63,239 bases of DNA from Planctomycetaceae bacterium (GCA_018660825.1 JABJJO010000016.1:1-63239); one strand, 5' to 3'. Positions 8,669-19,000 are shown, numbered from the stretch's first letter. A program made the numbers and translations. The notes: generated by a model from the sequence alone, not told the origin.

Positions 8669-10297
8669 CTATTGCAGGTTAGATGAGGGCATAGTGGTGT
8701 CACCAGTCCTGTATTGATAGCCTAGCACCTCTAGGGGATATCCGCGGCCTAAATGGCTTAGGTCGCGCCATAAACGTATGCGAGGTGTAACGGTTGTACT
8801 ATCTATGACGACTTCCGCACGAGATGATGCTTTACCACCTTCGTAATAGCCAACTATTTGAGCACGATATACGTCTCCATTACCAGTTATAAAGGGCTGT
8901 AAGAGCTTCATTTCTTCAAGCGTTACAATGAGGTTTTTAACCAACCACGTTTCATGACGAGTGTAGTTTGAAGTATCTTGCGTGGGGTCGGTGAAACGTT
9001 CTTGCACAATCCGGTCAATTGCTTCGGAATTCAAGCCAGGAACGCCTTCGAGTAGTGTTCGAGGTGCCGCGTTAATGTTCAATCGCCCGGGAATCGTTGG
9101 ATTTGCGTTTGTAGATGAATTGTCCATAAGATTATCGATATAGGCGCCGAATATCTCCACTGGCCAGGGGGATTGGATGATGATGGGATCTTCTCCAGTT
9201 TCAGCTGGAGGTGCTTCCAGGGAAACTCCGATCAATTCGAGGATCTGGGTAATCTCTTGCTCAGCAGCGACTGTCAGATCCACTTGATAAGCAGCAGCAG
9301 GAATTGGCACCCCGTCGGAGGAACCGGCGGCAGGTAATCCCTGACGGTACAATATTACGAAATTGGCGACATCTACACTGAAAACGGCCGATAGGTCTTG
9401 ATGAAGCTTTGTGAGGTCCTCTTCATTAAAATTGATTCGGGGTTCACCGTTTATGTTGAGATTGTTTTCTTGACTGTATAGCGTCAAGTATGAACTCCAG
9501 CCCCGCTCTAGGGAGCCGCTAATCATGTTCTCGGCAGCAGACTCGGCGGTGGCCGTCAAATCCACGATTTGTTGCACCGCGGACAATGCCGCTTGTTCAT
9601 GGGCGTCCACCATGCCGTTGCGATTTACATCGGCACCGAAAAGCAGTTGCGGTGACACTCCTCGCACCAGCAATAGTTCTTCTACAGTGTTGAATGGTCC
9701 GTTGGTGGGAGCGTAGGGTGACGAGAGGCCTTGGTAGTAGTCGTATTCGGCGCCGTATTCCCGTGTGTCATCGTCTTCGTCAATCCAATCCATAATTGCG
9801 TCTGCTTCATTCACGGTCATGCCGGGCAGCGCCATGAGTAGAGTCCGCCCCCCGTTTTCAGCGTAATCATCGGCCGTGATCAGGAGGTTAAGATTCAGCC
9901 GCGCAGACTCATTCTCAAGGCCATACCGAATGCCGGCAGTGTAGCCGTCCGAGTTAATTGCCGGCGACAATACTGTAAAATTTCCAGCTGCGTTTGGATC
10001 AGGGTCGGGGATGATATTGATGGCTTGGAAAAGCACCGGGTTATCGTAGCTACCGCCGGACTCTAACCGATCTGATTCGGTTAAAGAGAGATGTACACGG
10101 ATGGTATCAATTCCGGAATCCACCAACCAGCGGGCTTGTTGGTAATTCGTTGATAACATCGCTGTTTCATTGTGAGCTAGCATCATTGCCGAAAAAGTGT
10201 ACGCCCCGAGCGACACCACCATCACGACGATGAGCACGACCATCAAGATCGAACCCGGGCGTTTGTTTGTGCCATTGATATGTGTTTTAATGATCAT
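8669..10297 (-). CDS. gspK: Type II secretion minor pseudopilin GspK
   Basis: GspK is the large minor pseudopilin at the tip of the pseudopilus. The N terminus has a prepilin-type leader with cleavage expected after Gly in 'NKRPG|SILMVVLIVV'. As is usual for GspK, the Glu at mature position 5 is absent. At 542 residues it is longer than the common 320. The middle contains the alpha-domain pattern 'LNLNLL...ANAIMDWIDEDDD', here 'NEADAIMDWIDEDDDTREYG', and a second helix-hairpin-helix-like part ('RLNINAAPRTLLEGVPGL'). The start codon overlaps the gspJ stop by four bases, indicating translational coupling. Confidence 0.88.
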   Translation of the reverse strand: MIIKTHINGTNKRPGSILMVVLIVVMVVSLGAYTFSAMMLAHNETAMLSTNYQQARWLVDSGIDTIRVHLSLTESDRLESGGSYDNPVLFQAINIIPDPDPNAAGNFTVLSPAINSDGYTAGIRYGLENESARLNLNLLITADDYAENGGRTLLMALPGMTVNEADAIMDWIDEDDDTREYGAEYDYYQGLSSPYAPTNGPFNTVEELLLVRGVSPQLLFGADVNRNGMVDAHEQAALSAVQQIVDLTATAESAAENMISGSLERGWSSYLTLYSQENNLNINGEPRINFNEEDLTKLHQDLSAVFSVDVANFVILYRQGLPAAGSSDGVPIPAAAYQVDLTVAAEQEITQILELIGVSLEAPPAETGEDPIIIQSPWPVEIFGAYIDNLMDNSSTNANPTIPGRLNINAAPRTLLEGVPGLNSEAIDRIVQERFTDPTQDTSNYTRHETWLVKNLIVTLEEMKLLQPFITGNGDVYRAQIVGYYEGGKASSRAEVVIDSTTVTPRIRLWRDLSHLGRGYPLEVLGYQYRTGDTTMPSSNLQ

Positions 10298-11256
10298 AGT
10301 CCTAGCGACTCCAAGCCTTCGTCTGTATCGTCTAGTGGGCGGATTTTACCCACCGGCAAGCGTACGACTAAACGATAGGTGACGGCCGATGTCTGATCGC
10401 CTAGAGAATCGTCCGTATAGAATGTGTTGACGACTCCACCGGAATGGTATGGTGAACTTGATTTCAAAGTCAGCAGCACCTCGATAGCAAGCGGTAGTGC
10501 TTGATAGGAGTCGCTGTCCCATTGTGGGAGCCATTCGTACCCGTCGAAATACCGAAATTCAATAGCGATGACTTCCGGAGCAAGTAACTCATCGCTTTTC
10601 CGCAATTGTTCAGAATTGCCGTTTTCGACCGCGTAGCTAGTTATCGCTCGGCTAAGTTGTCGCCGCATTAACCCCGGGACGTCGTCGCTGGTATTGAACA
10701 CATCGTGGGCAGTGGTGTTCAGGTTGCCATTACCGATGCGGACGTAATATGAAATGATTTTGACGTCACTTGGTATATCGAGCAATTCATTCATAGAGTT
10801 GGAAGTATAGAGCGTCTGGTATTCTTCTTGACGTGGGATTCGACTGATATCAAAATTGATTGAGTTTTGGTTGCCATATAATCCGAGATTGACAGGAAAG
10901 CTCGTTTGATAATCATAACTTGGTGACTCTGTTTCAATGTCTCCAAGGTCCGTGGGAATATCGCTGTCTGAACCCCCAAGCAGTCCTTCGAGACCGTCCA
11001 AGGAAAGCCCGTCCAACGCCGATGTCACGTCAACGCCCTCGTACTGCACCGCGCTCTTGATATCAATGGCGATACGGTTCAGCAGTGCGCGTGCGAGTTG
11101 TACTTCTTCAACATGCATTCGTTGTTTCTCAACGATATAGAAGTGATTGTTAATCGCAAACATTATCAAGCCCAGTACGAGGGCGGAGATAGCCATGGAA
11201 ATTATTAGTTCCAATAGCGTAACGCCAGGCCTGTGGGTTTTGAGCGAGTTGGTCAT
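10294..11256 (-). CDS. gspJ: Type II secretion minor pseudopilin GspJ-like
   Basis: A 320-residue pseudopilin with a type IV prepilin leader: 'RPG|VTLLELIISMAIS', cleaved after Gly, with the conserved Glu at mature position 5 and Val instead of Phe at position 1. A long N-terminal helix leads into a beta-rich globular domain. I prefer the ATG at 11256, one base after the gspI stop, to the upstream in-frame codon at 11286. The short leader 'MTNSLKTHRPG' then has the normal length and positive charge. Assignment to GspJ rather than another minor pseudopilin comes from gene order (H-I-J-K) and size. Confidence 0.8.
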   Translation of the reverse strand: MTNSLKTHRPGVTLLELIISMAISALVLGLIMFAINNHFYIVEKQRMHVEEVQLARALLNRIAIDIKSAVQYEGVDVTSALDGLSLDGLEGLLGGSDSDIPTDLGDIETESPSYDYQTSFPVNLGLYGNQNSINFDISRIPRQEEYQTLYTSNSMNELLDIPSDVKIISYYVRIGNGNLNTTAHDVFNTSDDVPGLMRRQLSRAITSYAVENGNSEQLRKSDELLAPEVIAIEFRYFDGYEWLPQWDSDSYQALPLAIEVLLTLKSSSPYHSGGVVNTFYTDDSLGDQTSAVTYRLVVRLPVGKIRPLDDTDEGLESLGL

Positions 11257-11257
11257 G

Positions 11258-11737
11258 TTAAATATCCTCGAGTGTGAGGAAATCACGTAGTTGTTCGTTG
11301 GAGTCAGGTGCTAGCTCTACTGCGGGGTCGATCATCCAGGTGGTGACCCTATGCACCAATGGAAGACTCCCGTCGATAGGTATATATTCAACTAAGATTT
11401 GAACCGACAGCAGCATTCCCTGAGAATCAATGGCTTGGGAACTAATCGTATACTGAAACGGCTCCATGGTTTCCGTTGCGGGAAACGGGATAGGGCCCGT
11501 GGCAGTGGGTGATAAGACTCCCGCTTTTATTTCCGATAATTTTGTTTCTGCGAGAAATTGTGCGGTGGTGAGGAGACGTGCCTGTAAGGCATTCTGCCCG
11601 CCCAGTTGAATCAGCGTTCCGATCGCTACCATGGACATGCCTAGTACGGCAAGCGCGATGATGACTTCCATCAGCGTGAAGGCTGGGTGGCGCTGCGGAC
11701 GATAATGGCGTCCTCTTGAACTAGCTGGGAATCTCAT
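11258..11737 (-). CDS. gspI: Type II secretion minor pseudopilin GspI-like
   Basis: A 159-residue protein with a prepilin-like N terminus, 'RHPA|FTLMEVIIALAVLG'. The mature N-terminal Phe and Glu at position 5 are intact, but the residue before the cut is Ala instead of the near-universal Gly. The hydrophobic helix with 'LGMSMVAIGTLIQLGGQNA' matches GspI, and 'AETKLSEIKAG' corresponds to the GspI-typical 'A...KL.E...G' region. Its ATG overlaps the gspH stop by four bases. The Ala may slow processing by the prepilin peptidase, which is not encoded in this window. Confidence 0.8.
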   Translation of the reverse strand: MRFPASSRGRHYRPQRHPAFTLMEVIIALAVLGMSMVAIGTLIQLGGQNALQARLLTTAQFLAETKLSEIKAGVLSPTATGPIPFPATETMEPFQYTISSQAIDSQGMLLSVQILVEYIPIDGSLPLVHRVTTWMIDPAVELAPDSNEQLRDFLTLEDI

Positions 11738-12462
11738 TGTGCGATCCTTGTCTGGTCAAGTTGGACTAGCTCGGTCTGAGTCATAATTTCCGTAACATAC
11801 GCAACCCCAGTAAGCCCACGGATGCGAACTAACACAAAAATCTGTAAGTCTTCGGTGCCAATCCGCACCTCGGATTGACTTGTACTTCCGTCGGGGTAAA
11901 AGAGAATTGGTTGCGACCAGGCACCGTCCACAGATTCGGTAACACTACTGTTGTCGACGTTCGCGGCGTTGGGGTTAAGCGTGGGATCAAATTGGGCGAA
12001 TTCCCGACTATCAAAAACTTGGGTGCCACTGGCAAAGACGGTGTCACCCGGTAGAGATTGGACTTGTTGTAACAGCCTCTCGGTTATATTGCGGTCATCG
12101 GTCAACGTTTGTTGAAGCTGGCCGAGCATATTGAAGCTACTCGTGGATGTATTTGACTCGATATTCGAATCACCCGTATCCCATGGTTCGATGATGAATT
12201 GGTTACCGCCAATTTGATATCGCAGCGCTAACGTTTGTCCGCTCCGCATTGCCTCGTTACGACTGCGTGCAAAAAAAGTTCGCATCGTATCACCAGAGGA
12301 AATAAGATGTTGAGTTTCAGTGGTGCTCATTAATGCAGGGAAAATTACGGCCCCTATGAGAATGATAACTGCCGCCACTACCAGCAATTCAAATAGCGTA
12401 AATCCGCCACGTATTGTTGCAGCGGATCGTGTAGCGCTAATCGTTGTCGGAGGGTGCATCAT
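11734..12462 (-). CDS. gspH: Type II secretion minor pseudopilin GspH-like
   Basis: A pseudopilin of about 242 residues. The leader ends in 'RGG|FTLFELLVVAAVIILIG', with Gly before the cut and Glu at mature position 5. The C-terminal half is beta-rich, as in GspH/FimT proteins. The frame is open back to 12597, inside gspG, but that would require a long overlap. The ATG at 12462 has an AAGG motif about 9 bases upstream; another ATG at 12483 lies inside a hairpin and lacks a well-placed ribosome site. The leader is still long (about 20 residues). The 68-bp junction with gspG holds the hairpin listed separately. Confidence 0.75.
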   Translation of the reverse strand: MMHPPTTISATRSAATIRGGFTLFELLVVAAVIILIGAVIFPALMSTTETQHLISSGDTMRTFFARSRNEAMRSGQTLALRYQIGGNQFIIEPWDTGDSNIESNTSTSSFNMLGQLQQTLTDDRNITERLLQQVQSLPGDTVFASGTQVFDSREFAQFDPTLNPNAANVDNSSVTESVDGAWSQPILFYPDGSTSQSEVRIGTEDLQIFVLVRIRGLTGVAYVTEIMTQTELVQLDQTRIAQ

Positions 12463-12476
12463 GGGAGATTGCCTTC

Positions 12477-12503
12477 GCGACATCGTCCGTCGGGCGATGT
12501 CGC
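12477..12503 (-). promoter_or_regulatory. 9-bp perfect hairpin in the gspG-gspH junction
   Basis: GCGACATCG (12477-12485) and CGATGTCGC (12495-12503) pair perfectly over 9 bp with a 9-base loop. A second, mutually exclusive stem, GGGCGA/TCGCCC (12492-12497 with 12500-12505), overlaps it. The structure lies 28 bases after the gspG stop and just before the preferred gspH start. It could protect the gspG message end or limit translation and transcription of the minor pseudopilins; there is no T tract, so it is not a simple intrinsic terminator. Confidence 0.5.
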
Positions 12504-12530
12504 CCTTGTGATGGTGTACGAGGGAACTTA

Positions 12531-12962
12531 CTACGAGTCGTAGGACGTGACGCTGATGTCGTCTTTGTTGCTGTTGGCGTCCGGGCCGTTGGACCAAATC
12601 CTATACCCCTCGGATGTTAGTTCGTAGTCGTATTCGTTGCCCCACGGGTCCGGTTCGAGTTTAGTGGGCAAATATGGGCCACGCCATCTTTCTTCGCTAA
12701 CGTCGCCTGGCGCTGTTAGGAGCGCGCCGAGTCCAGCGTCGTTGCTCGGGAAATTCCCCGTATGAAGCTTGAACATTCCCAAAGGGATCTTTAACGCTTG
12801 TAGTTGGATTTTGGCATTATCTTCTTTGGCATCGTCGAAGACTTTACTGAAATTCATAACAACGACGCTACCTAATATTACGAGGATGGCCATTACAAGG
12901 AGGACTTCCATCAGTGTAAAACCGATACGGTCATTTTTGCGTTGGCGGGTTCGAGTTAACAT
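12531..12962 (-). CDS. gspG: Type II secretion major pseudopilin GspG
   Basis: This is the major subunit of the pseudopilus. It is 143 residues, the usual length. The leader 'RIG|FTLMEVLLVMAILVILG' has Gly at -1, Phe at +1 and Glu at +5. The C-terminal part carries the GspG hallmark region 'RWRGPYL...DPWGNEYDYEL' and the calcium-loop-like end 'GPDANSNKDDI'. A ribosome site (AAGGA) sits 8-9 bases before the ATG. A 131-bp A/T-rich spacer separates it from gspF, longer than most junctions here, so an extra promoter or processing site that raises pilin levels is possible. Confidence 0.93.
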   Translation of the reverse strand: MLTRTRQRKNDRIGFTLMEVLLVMAILVILGSVVVMNFSKVFDDAKEDNAKIQLQALKIPLGMFKLHTGNFPSNDAGLGALLTAPGDVSEERWRGPYLPTKLEPDPWGNEYDYELTSEGYRIWSNGPDANSNKDDISVTSYDS

Positions 12963-13093
12963 ATGTCGTGTTTCCTTGTCGTAAACTTTGGTTAGCGTAA
13001 AGTTGTATAATGAATTAAATGATGTTTATTAAACACCGGATTTATGTGAGTTGTTTCGCGGGGAAAGTAAAATACTCTAAGTTAAATGTTGCT

Positions 13094-14299
13094 TTAAAGG
13101 GAACTGCTCATCTTAATTACCGGCAATAATAACGCGATTACCACCACTAAAACGGCCGCTGCCATTACGAGTAACATAATGGGTTCGAGCAGCCGGACTG
13201 CAAGCGTAAGGCGGCGACTAGTACGCAGTTCTAGGCTATCTGCGATATCAACCAACACCTCATCGAGAGTATTGGATTCTTCTGCAACGGCTATCATTTC
13301 GACTACTGTAGGCGGGAAATAACCGCTTTTGCCAAGAGGTTTTGATAGCGATTGTCCACTTGAAATATTTTCGGTGGCCTGATCAATGGCCTCGGAGAGA
13401 AGACGGTTGCCTGCAGCGTCTCTGCTTATAGAGAGAGACTTAAGTATGGGCACACCATTGCGTAACATCGTCCCCAAGACGCGACAGAAACGAGCAACGG
13501 CGAAAGCTTGGAAGATAGTGCCCACAAGCGGAAGTTTGATTTTAATTAAATCTCTTAGGCGTTTACCAGTTTCGGTTTGCAGGTAGTTGTAGCCTGTAAT
13601 GCCTAGAGCGGCAATCACAAAAGCGCCAATAAGAGCGCCAGGTCCGCGGAATAAATCACTGAAGTTAAGCAGCCAATCTGTCATGATAGGTAGCTCACCA
13701 CGCTCACGCAAACTCTCAAACATCTTGCCGAACTTCGGAACAAAAAATATTACGAGGCAGGAAACGATAATCGAGCCGATTGTTCCGAGAAACAATGGAT
13801 AAGCCAGTTGTCCGATTGTTTCGCTTTTCAAATCTTCTTGCTGTTCAGTAAATTTGGCCACTCGCTCCAACGCATCTTCGAGAAATCCACCTTCAGCGCC
13901 GGCACGCGCCATGTTGACGGCCACTTCATTAAATACTCGCGGAAAATCCTTCATTGCATCTGCTAGTGTTACTCCATCCTCGATTTGTTTGTGTATTTCG
14001 GAAAGGCAATACTTCAAAGTGTTGTTCGAAGCTTGGTTGCGTAGGACCGCAATACTGCGGAGCAACGGAACGCCGCTGCGTATCAACGACGAAAGTTGAG
14101 AGTAAACGTTGGCCATAACTTGGCCTTTTACTCGTTTGCGGCTCGTTTTCGCGGTAACGATTTCCTCCGTGGTGAATTTCGAGGGAACCACGTTCTTACG
14201 GCGAAGAATTTTTACCGCTTCACGTTCGTTGGCCGCATCAACCGTACCGGAAACCTTTGACCCGGTCGTTGTGCGAGCTGTGTAATGAAAATCTGGCAT
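13094..14299 (-). CDS. gspF: Type II secretion inner-membrane platform protein GspF
   Basis: GspF is the polytopic core of the assembly platform that works with GspE to build the pseudopilus. It is 401 residues, the normal length. An N-terminal cytoplasmic domain ('FHYTARTTTGSKVSGTVDA') is followed by two repeated GspF helical bundles. The signature 'LSSLIRSGVPLLRSIAVL' is in the first, and 'GTMLRNGVPILKSLSIS' in the second. Membrane helices lie at about 172-190 ('IGSIIVSCLVIFFVPKF'), 220-240, and at the C terminus ('LLVMAAAVLVVVIALLLPV'). It is 20 bp downstream of gspE. Confidence 0.94.
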   Translation of the reverse strand: MPDFHYTARTTTGSKVSGTVDAANEREAVKILRRKNVVPSKFTTEEIVTAKTSRKRVKGQVMANVYSQLSSLIRSGVPLLRSIAVLRNQASNNTLKYCLSEIHKQIEDGVTLADAMKDFPRVFNEVAVNMARAGAEGGFLEDALERVAKFTEQQEDLKSETIGQLAYPLFLGTIGSIIVSCLVIFFVPKFGKMFESLRERGELPIMTDWLLNFSDLFRGPGALIGAFVIAALGITGYNYLQTETGKRLRDLIKIKLPLVGTIFQAFAVARFCRVLGTMLRNGVPILKSLSISRDAAGNRLLSEAIDQATENISSGQSLSKPLGKSGYFPPTVVEMIAVAEESNTLDEVLVDIADSLELRTSRRLTLAVRLLEPIMLLVMAAAVLVVVIALLLPVIKMSSSL

Positions 14300-14319
14300 A
14301 ACGAATTCCCGTAGCTGGC

Positions 14320-16020
14320 TTAAGATTTGCCAACAATCTGGTCCCCCTTGGTGATTCTGAGGACTTCGTCAACACTAGTGGTGCCAGAAAGAACTTTACG
14401 CCATGAGTCGTCCCGCAGGGTCGTCATCCCGCCTTCGACGGCCGATTTTTTAAGCTGCCAACTGCTTGCACGTTCAGTGGCGAGCTCCCGGATTGCATCG
14501 GTGGTGATCATTAACTCGTAGACACCCATTCGACCGGAGTATCCTACGTTACGGCACTCGCGACAACCGACGGCTTCAAATAGGTCTTGACCGTCGAGCA
14601 AATCAATTGGAAAGTCAGGCGGCAAATCCTTTGCCGTAAGTTTTACGGGAGATTTGCAATCGTTACAGAGGCGACGTACGAGTCGTTGGGACATGACGGC
14701 CTCAACCGTACTGGCAACTAAAAATGGTTCGACACCCATATCGGTCATTCGAGTGTAGGCTCCAGCCGAGTCATTTGTATGCAACGTGCTGAATACCATA
14801 TGACCAGTAAGAGAGGCCTGTATCGCATTTTCGGCAGTTTCTACGTCACGAATTTCACCCACAAGGACTATGTCAGGGTCGTGACGCAGGATACTTCTTA
14901 GCGTTGTGGAAAACGTTAGCCCAATTCGTGAATGAACTTGGATCTGATTGATTCCATCGAGTTGATATTCAACAGGATCTTCCGTGGTGATAATCTTGTT
15001 TGCCGGATTCTTGATTTCCATCAATGAGCTGTAAAGTGTAGTTGTTTTACCGGAACCCGTTGGCCCACAAACTAATACAATGCCATGTGGCAGAGTAATG
15101 AGTTGCTTAAACTGTTCGTAAATCGCAGGTTCCATGCCAAGGCTCTGTAAATCGAATACCATGGACCCTTTGTCCAGTATACGCATAACGATACCTTCAC
15201 CATGAATCATTGGGATTACACTCACACGAATATCAATCTCACGACCCTTGACTTTGAGCTTTATTCGACCGTCCTGGGGCAACCGTTTTTCGGCAATGTT
15301 TAGATGTGCCATAATCTTCAAACGGCTAATAATTGCCGCTTGGAATTGATTGATTTCCGGAGGTACTGGCTGGGGGTGCAGCATGCCGTCGATACGGTAG
15401 CGAATGGTTACACCGTTGGTTTGGGATTCGATGTGGACATCACTTGCTCGCATTTGGATGGCTTCGAGCAATATTTCATTGACGAGACGAATCACCGATG
15501 CTTCTTGGGCCATCTCGGATAACTCCGAGCCATCCCCCTCAATTTCCTCGAGCAATTCGACGTCGTCTTGACGTTGTTGAATCAGGCTGTCGATGGTTTC
15601 ACTACCCACACCCAAGTGTTGCTTGATAAGTGAATCGATTTCAGGACTGGCCGCAAGCACGGGAAGCACAGCTTTTCCTATAGCGGCGGCAACTTCGTCA
15701 ACGGCGTACATGTCAAATGGATCGCTAGTGGCAATTAGTATCTGGCCACCCTCTACAGCGATAGGAAAAACTTGTTCACGATAAATAAGACGCGTGGGGA
15801 AGTCTTCGAGTAAAGCCAGATCGATATCTGCGGTGCGGAGGTCGACATAACCTACACCGATCGAATCCCCGATGGCCTGCAACGCTACTGCTTGTTCGAG
15901 GTAGCCGAGTTCGACGGCCATGTCGATTTGATCCGTTCCAGAAACGCCCGACTGCAGGATGGTTTCTACCTGGGTTTCATTCAGAAGGTTATGATTTTGT
16001 AATATTTCGCAAGCTTGCAT
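14320..16020 (-). CDS. gspE: Type II secretion ATPase GspE
   Basis: This cytoplasmic ATPase powers pseudopilus assembly. It is 566 residues. The N-terminal N1E-type domain (1-150) is followed by the linker region 'EAIQMRASDVHIESQ'. The Walker A motif GPTGSGKTT is at about 319-327, the Asp box and Walker B 'DIVLVGEIRD' at about 378-387, and the His box 'TGHMVFSTLHTNDS' follows. Two CxxC pairs ('LCNDC', 'CREC', about 450-490) form the zinc-binding tetracysteine motif typical of GspE. It lies 58 bp downstream of the secretin-N-domain protein and 20 bp before gspF. Confidence 0.96.
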   Translation of the reverse strand: MQACEILQNHNLLNETQVETILQSGVSGTDQIDMAVELGYLEQAVALQAIGDSIGVGYVDLRTADIDLALLEDFPTRLIYREQVFPIAVEGGQILIATSDPFDMYAVDEVAAAIGKAVLPVLAASPEIDSLIKQHLGVGSETIDSLIQQRQDDVELLEEIEGDGSELSEMAQEASVIRLVNEILLEAIQMRASDVHIESQTNGVTIRYRIDGMLHPQPVPPEINQFQAAIISRLKIMAHLNIAEKRLPQDGRIKLKVKGREIDIRVSVIPMIHGEGIVMRILDKGSMVFDLQSLGMEPAIYEQFKQLITLPHGIVLVCGPTGSGKTTTLYSSLMEIKNPANKIITTEDPVEYQLDGINQIQVHSRIGLTFSTTLRSILRHDPDIVLVGEIRDVETAENAIQASLTGHMVFSTLHTNDSAGAYTRMTDMGVEPFLVASTVEAVMSQRLVRRLCNDCKSPVKLTAKDLPPDFPIDLLDGQDLFEAVGCRECRNVGYSGRMGVYELMITTDAIRELATERASSWQLKKSAVEGGMTTLRDDSWRKVLSGTTSVDEVLRITKGDQIVGKS

Positions 16021-16078
16021 GTGTCGGCCCTAGTTTGTGTTCCTGGAATCGCGATCGGCAAAATTCCAAATAGATGTA

Positions 16079-19000
16079 TTATCGGCGTGGTGCTGAGGAT
16101 GGTTGCCCGCCGGGACTGCCACTCGGGCGCCCGCTAGACCCAGATGAGCCACCTGGGCGTCCACCGGAACTGGAACCGCCAAAACCTCCGCCGGAACGCA
16201 TGCGGTTGAACATTTCCATTCGTTGGCGAATCGCATCAATGTTTGCAGCCGAAGGAGTAGTTGAAGCACCTCGGCTACTTGCGCCACCGCCACTTCCACC
16301 AGAACTACTGCCCGCCGTGACGTTTTCACCAAGAATGGCACGTAACGCCGTGTTTACGACATCGGGATTAGCAAGGTGCAGCGTGCGGACTTCGATAGAC
16401 TCTTGTGTTTGCGTACCCGCTTGGTCTAATGCGATGACTAACTCTTGGACTTCCTTGAACATTGGTTCTGGCGCTGCGATGATTAGCGAGTTGCTAGACG
16501 CGTCAACGCCAATTGTCATCTTAGCTGGTTCACCTTTGACTTCGCTGCTTCCGCCGCCACCGCCGCTTCCGCCACGACCGCCACCGGCCATTCTTTGCAT
16601 CATCTGCCGCATAATATCTTCCTGGCCACCCCGTTGTTGTTGTTGCCCACCGGAGGAAGCGCCGGTGATGCGACCCGCATAGACTTCTTTTAGGACAGCT
16701 GATATTTCGGTCGCGTCAGTATAGGTCAGGGGAATGAGGCGTGGTTTGCCGGCGGTTTCAATTTCGGTTTCGCTACCCTCTCGGTCAATTACCCCTAACA
16801 ATTCATCAATCATTTGGAGGTCTTCGTCATTGGCCTGGACGATCAAGGCATTAAGTCGCTGATTGGCGACAATACTTACCGTGCCGGATGCACTAAATGT
16901 TGATCCTTCTGCGTCACCACCACCTCCGCCTCCACCTAATAGCATCCCCATCAAGCCACCACCCATCATGCTAGTCGTTGCATCGTTTACGAGTGAACCC
17001 AATCCGCCATCGTCTTCACCGCCAGACATGATCTGCTGCAGTAATGATTTGGCGACGTCGACTTTGGAATATTTCAGGTAGAAAATTGTGATTTGCCTGT
17101 CCGATGCAAGAGAATTGGGAGGTGTTAAGCGACGCACGATCGACTCAAACGCATCAAGTGCCTGCAAATCATTGCTATAAAGAATAATTCCTTCGCTTGT
17201 GACTTCCACGCGGATTTCATCAGCGGAAAGCCCCGGAAACGCTTTCGTTTCAGAGGCCTTGGGGGCGTCTTGTTGCTCCAGTTGTGCCGTTACGAAATGG
17301 GTAAGCTCTGGTGGCAACGAGTTTGCCGTCTTTCTCATTGTTTGAGCTCTAATTTTTGTTTCGGCAGGCGTGTTTTTCAGAGGAACACTGGGCTTGGGGT
17401 TGGTCTCTCGTTGTTCAATCGTGGATTCTGATCGCGTTTCTGGCGTCACGATGCGGATTTTATTGCTTCCTTGCCAAAAACGTTCGGCTCGCTCGACGGC
17501 CTCTAACGCTTTATCACCGGTGTAGGGTAGGATTCGAATATTGCCCTCTTGTGGCGTTGTGTTTTCTGCCTCAAGTCGGTCAATCATGGTGCGAATTAAC
17601 GCCAGTTCAGTTTCTGTAGCACGTATGAACAACTTCATTGTTACAGGGTCCGCGGTTACCTTGGGTCCAGTCGTGGGGGGTTCTTCACCCTCGGCAACTT
17701 GAGTACCAAACATGTTGGCAATCATCACCAAGGCCATTTCCGTGTCGAGCGATTTAAGTGAGATTACTTCAAAGACTGGTACGTCGCCTTCAAGTTCACG
17801 TATTGTCGCTTGAATGCGAGCTTGCTCGGCTGGGCGGGCAAATGCGATTACTTTGTTTGTGGTTGGGTCTAACGCAAGTCGGATATCGGGCAAGCCGGCC
17901 AGCATTGTCTGCAGCACCTGGAATGTCGTGTCCGGGTCGGCTACGTTGATAGGATGAGTTTGAAGTTGAGGTTGTTCCAGTGGAGCTGTGCCTTCTACTC
18001 CAGCAAGTGGATCTATATCTAACCTTGTTACCAATTCTTGCAGGATATCTAGTTTGTCCTGCTCACCAGTAGCAAAAATTCGCGTGCCTAGTGTGTCGAC
18101 CGCAAAATTGAGGCCCTCTGTCGAAAAATCTTCCTCACCCATTCCTAGCATCGTTCGGGCTACAGCCAAAATATCTTCGGCGGGAGAAAATTCGAGCTTG
18201 ATTTCGAGGACCTTACCCGCAAGGTCGGTTCGGGGTTTTTCAACGCCCTCAATAACGTCGCGAATTGTACGCAGTCGTCCGGCTGTTTCTTGCACGAGCA
18301 CTTGCTTGGCGGCCCCAAAAACAAACAGCTTCCCTTGGGGGCCAATTAGCTTTTGTAAGTCACTGGTTGCTTCATCAGGTGTCATTTTCACGAGTTGGAA
18401 TAGGGTTTTGACGAGTTCGTATTCTCCTCGTTCGTCAAGTTCTGAAACGGGGACATATTGAACGAGGACTTCCGGAATGGGGTTTTCAAGATTTACTACC
18501 GTTAACAGTTGATTTCGACGTACCAACGTGTACCCGCGAGTCAGAAGCATACCGTTCATGACATCCATGGCTTGAGCGGGTGTATAGAAGCGAGGATCGG
18601 AATAATTGAGTGTGCCCGGTGGTGGGCCGTCCATTTGTAATGACAGTTCGTTAAGTTCCGCGAACCAGATGATAACATCCTTCCAAGGCGTAAAGGTAAA
18701 TGCGAACCGAATTTCGATTTCACCTTCCGCATTCAATATCGTTTGGCTCTTGTTGTCGACCTTCGGTTCGGCTTCCGGTTCGGTTTTCGGATCGGTTTTC
18801 GGATCGGTTTTCGGATCGGTTTCCGGTTCGGTTTTCGGTTCGGTTTTCGGATCGGTTTTCGGATCGGTTTCCGGTTCGGTTACCGACTCAACAACTGGTT
18901 GAGGGTCGTCTTTGGTGGGAGTCGGTTCCGTGGTCGTGTTTTGTATGGGTTCAGTACCTTCTGCCGTTGGTGGCGTGGAAGCAGGTTTTGCTGGTGTCTC

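Noticed and set aside
12463-12597. Longer gspH start inside gspG
   Set aside because: It would put a long Arg/Gln-rich extension before a prepilin leader and overlap gspG by 67 bp; the ATG at 12462 is better placed.
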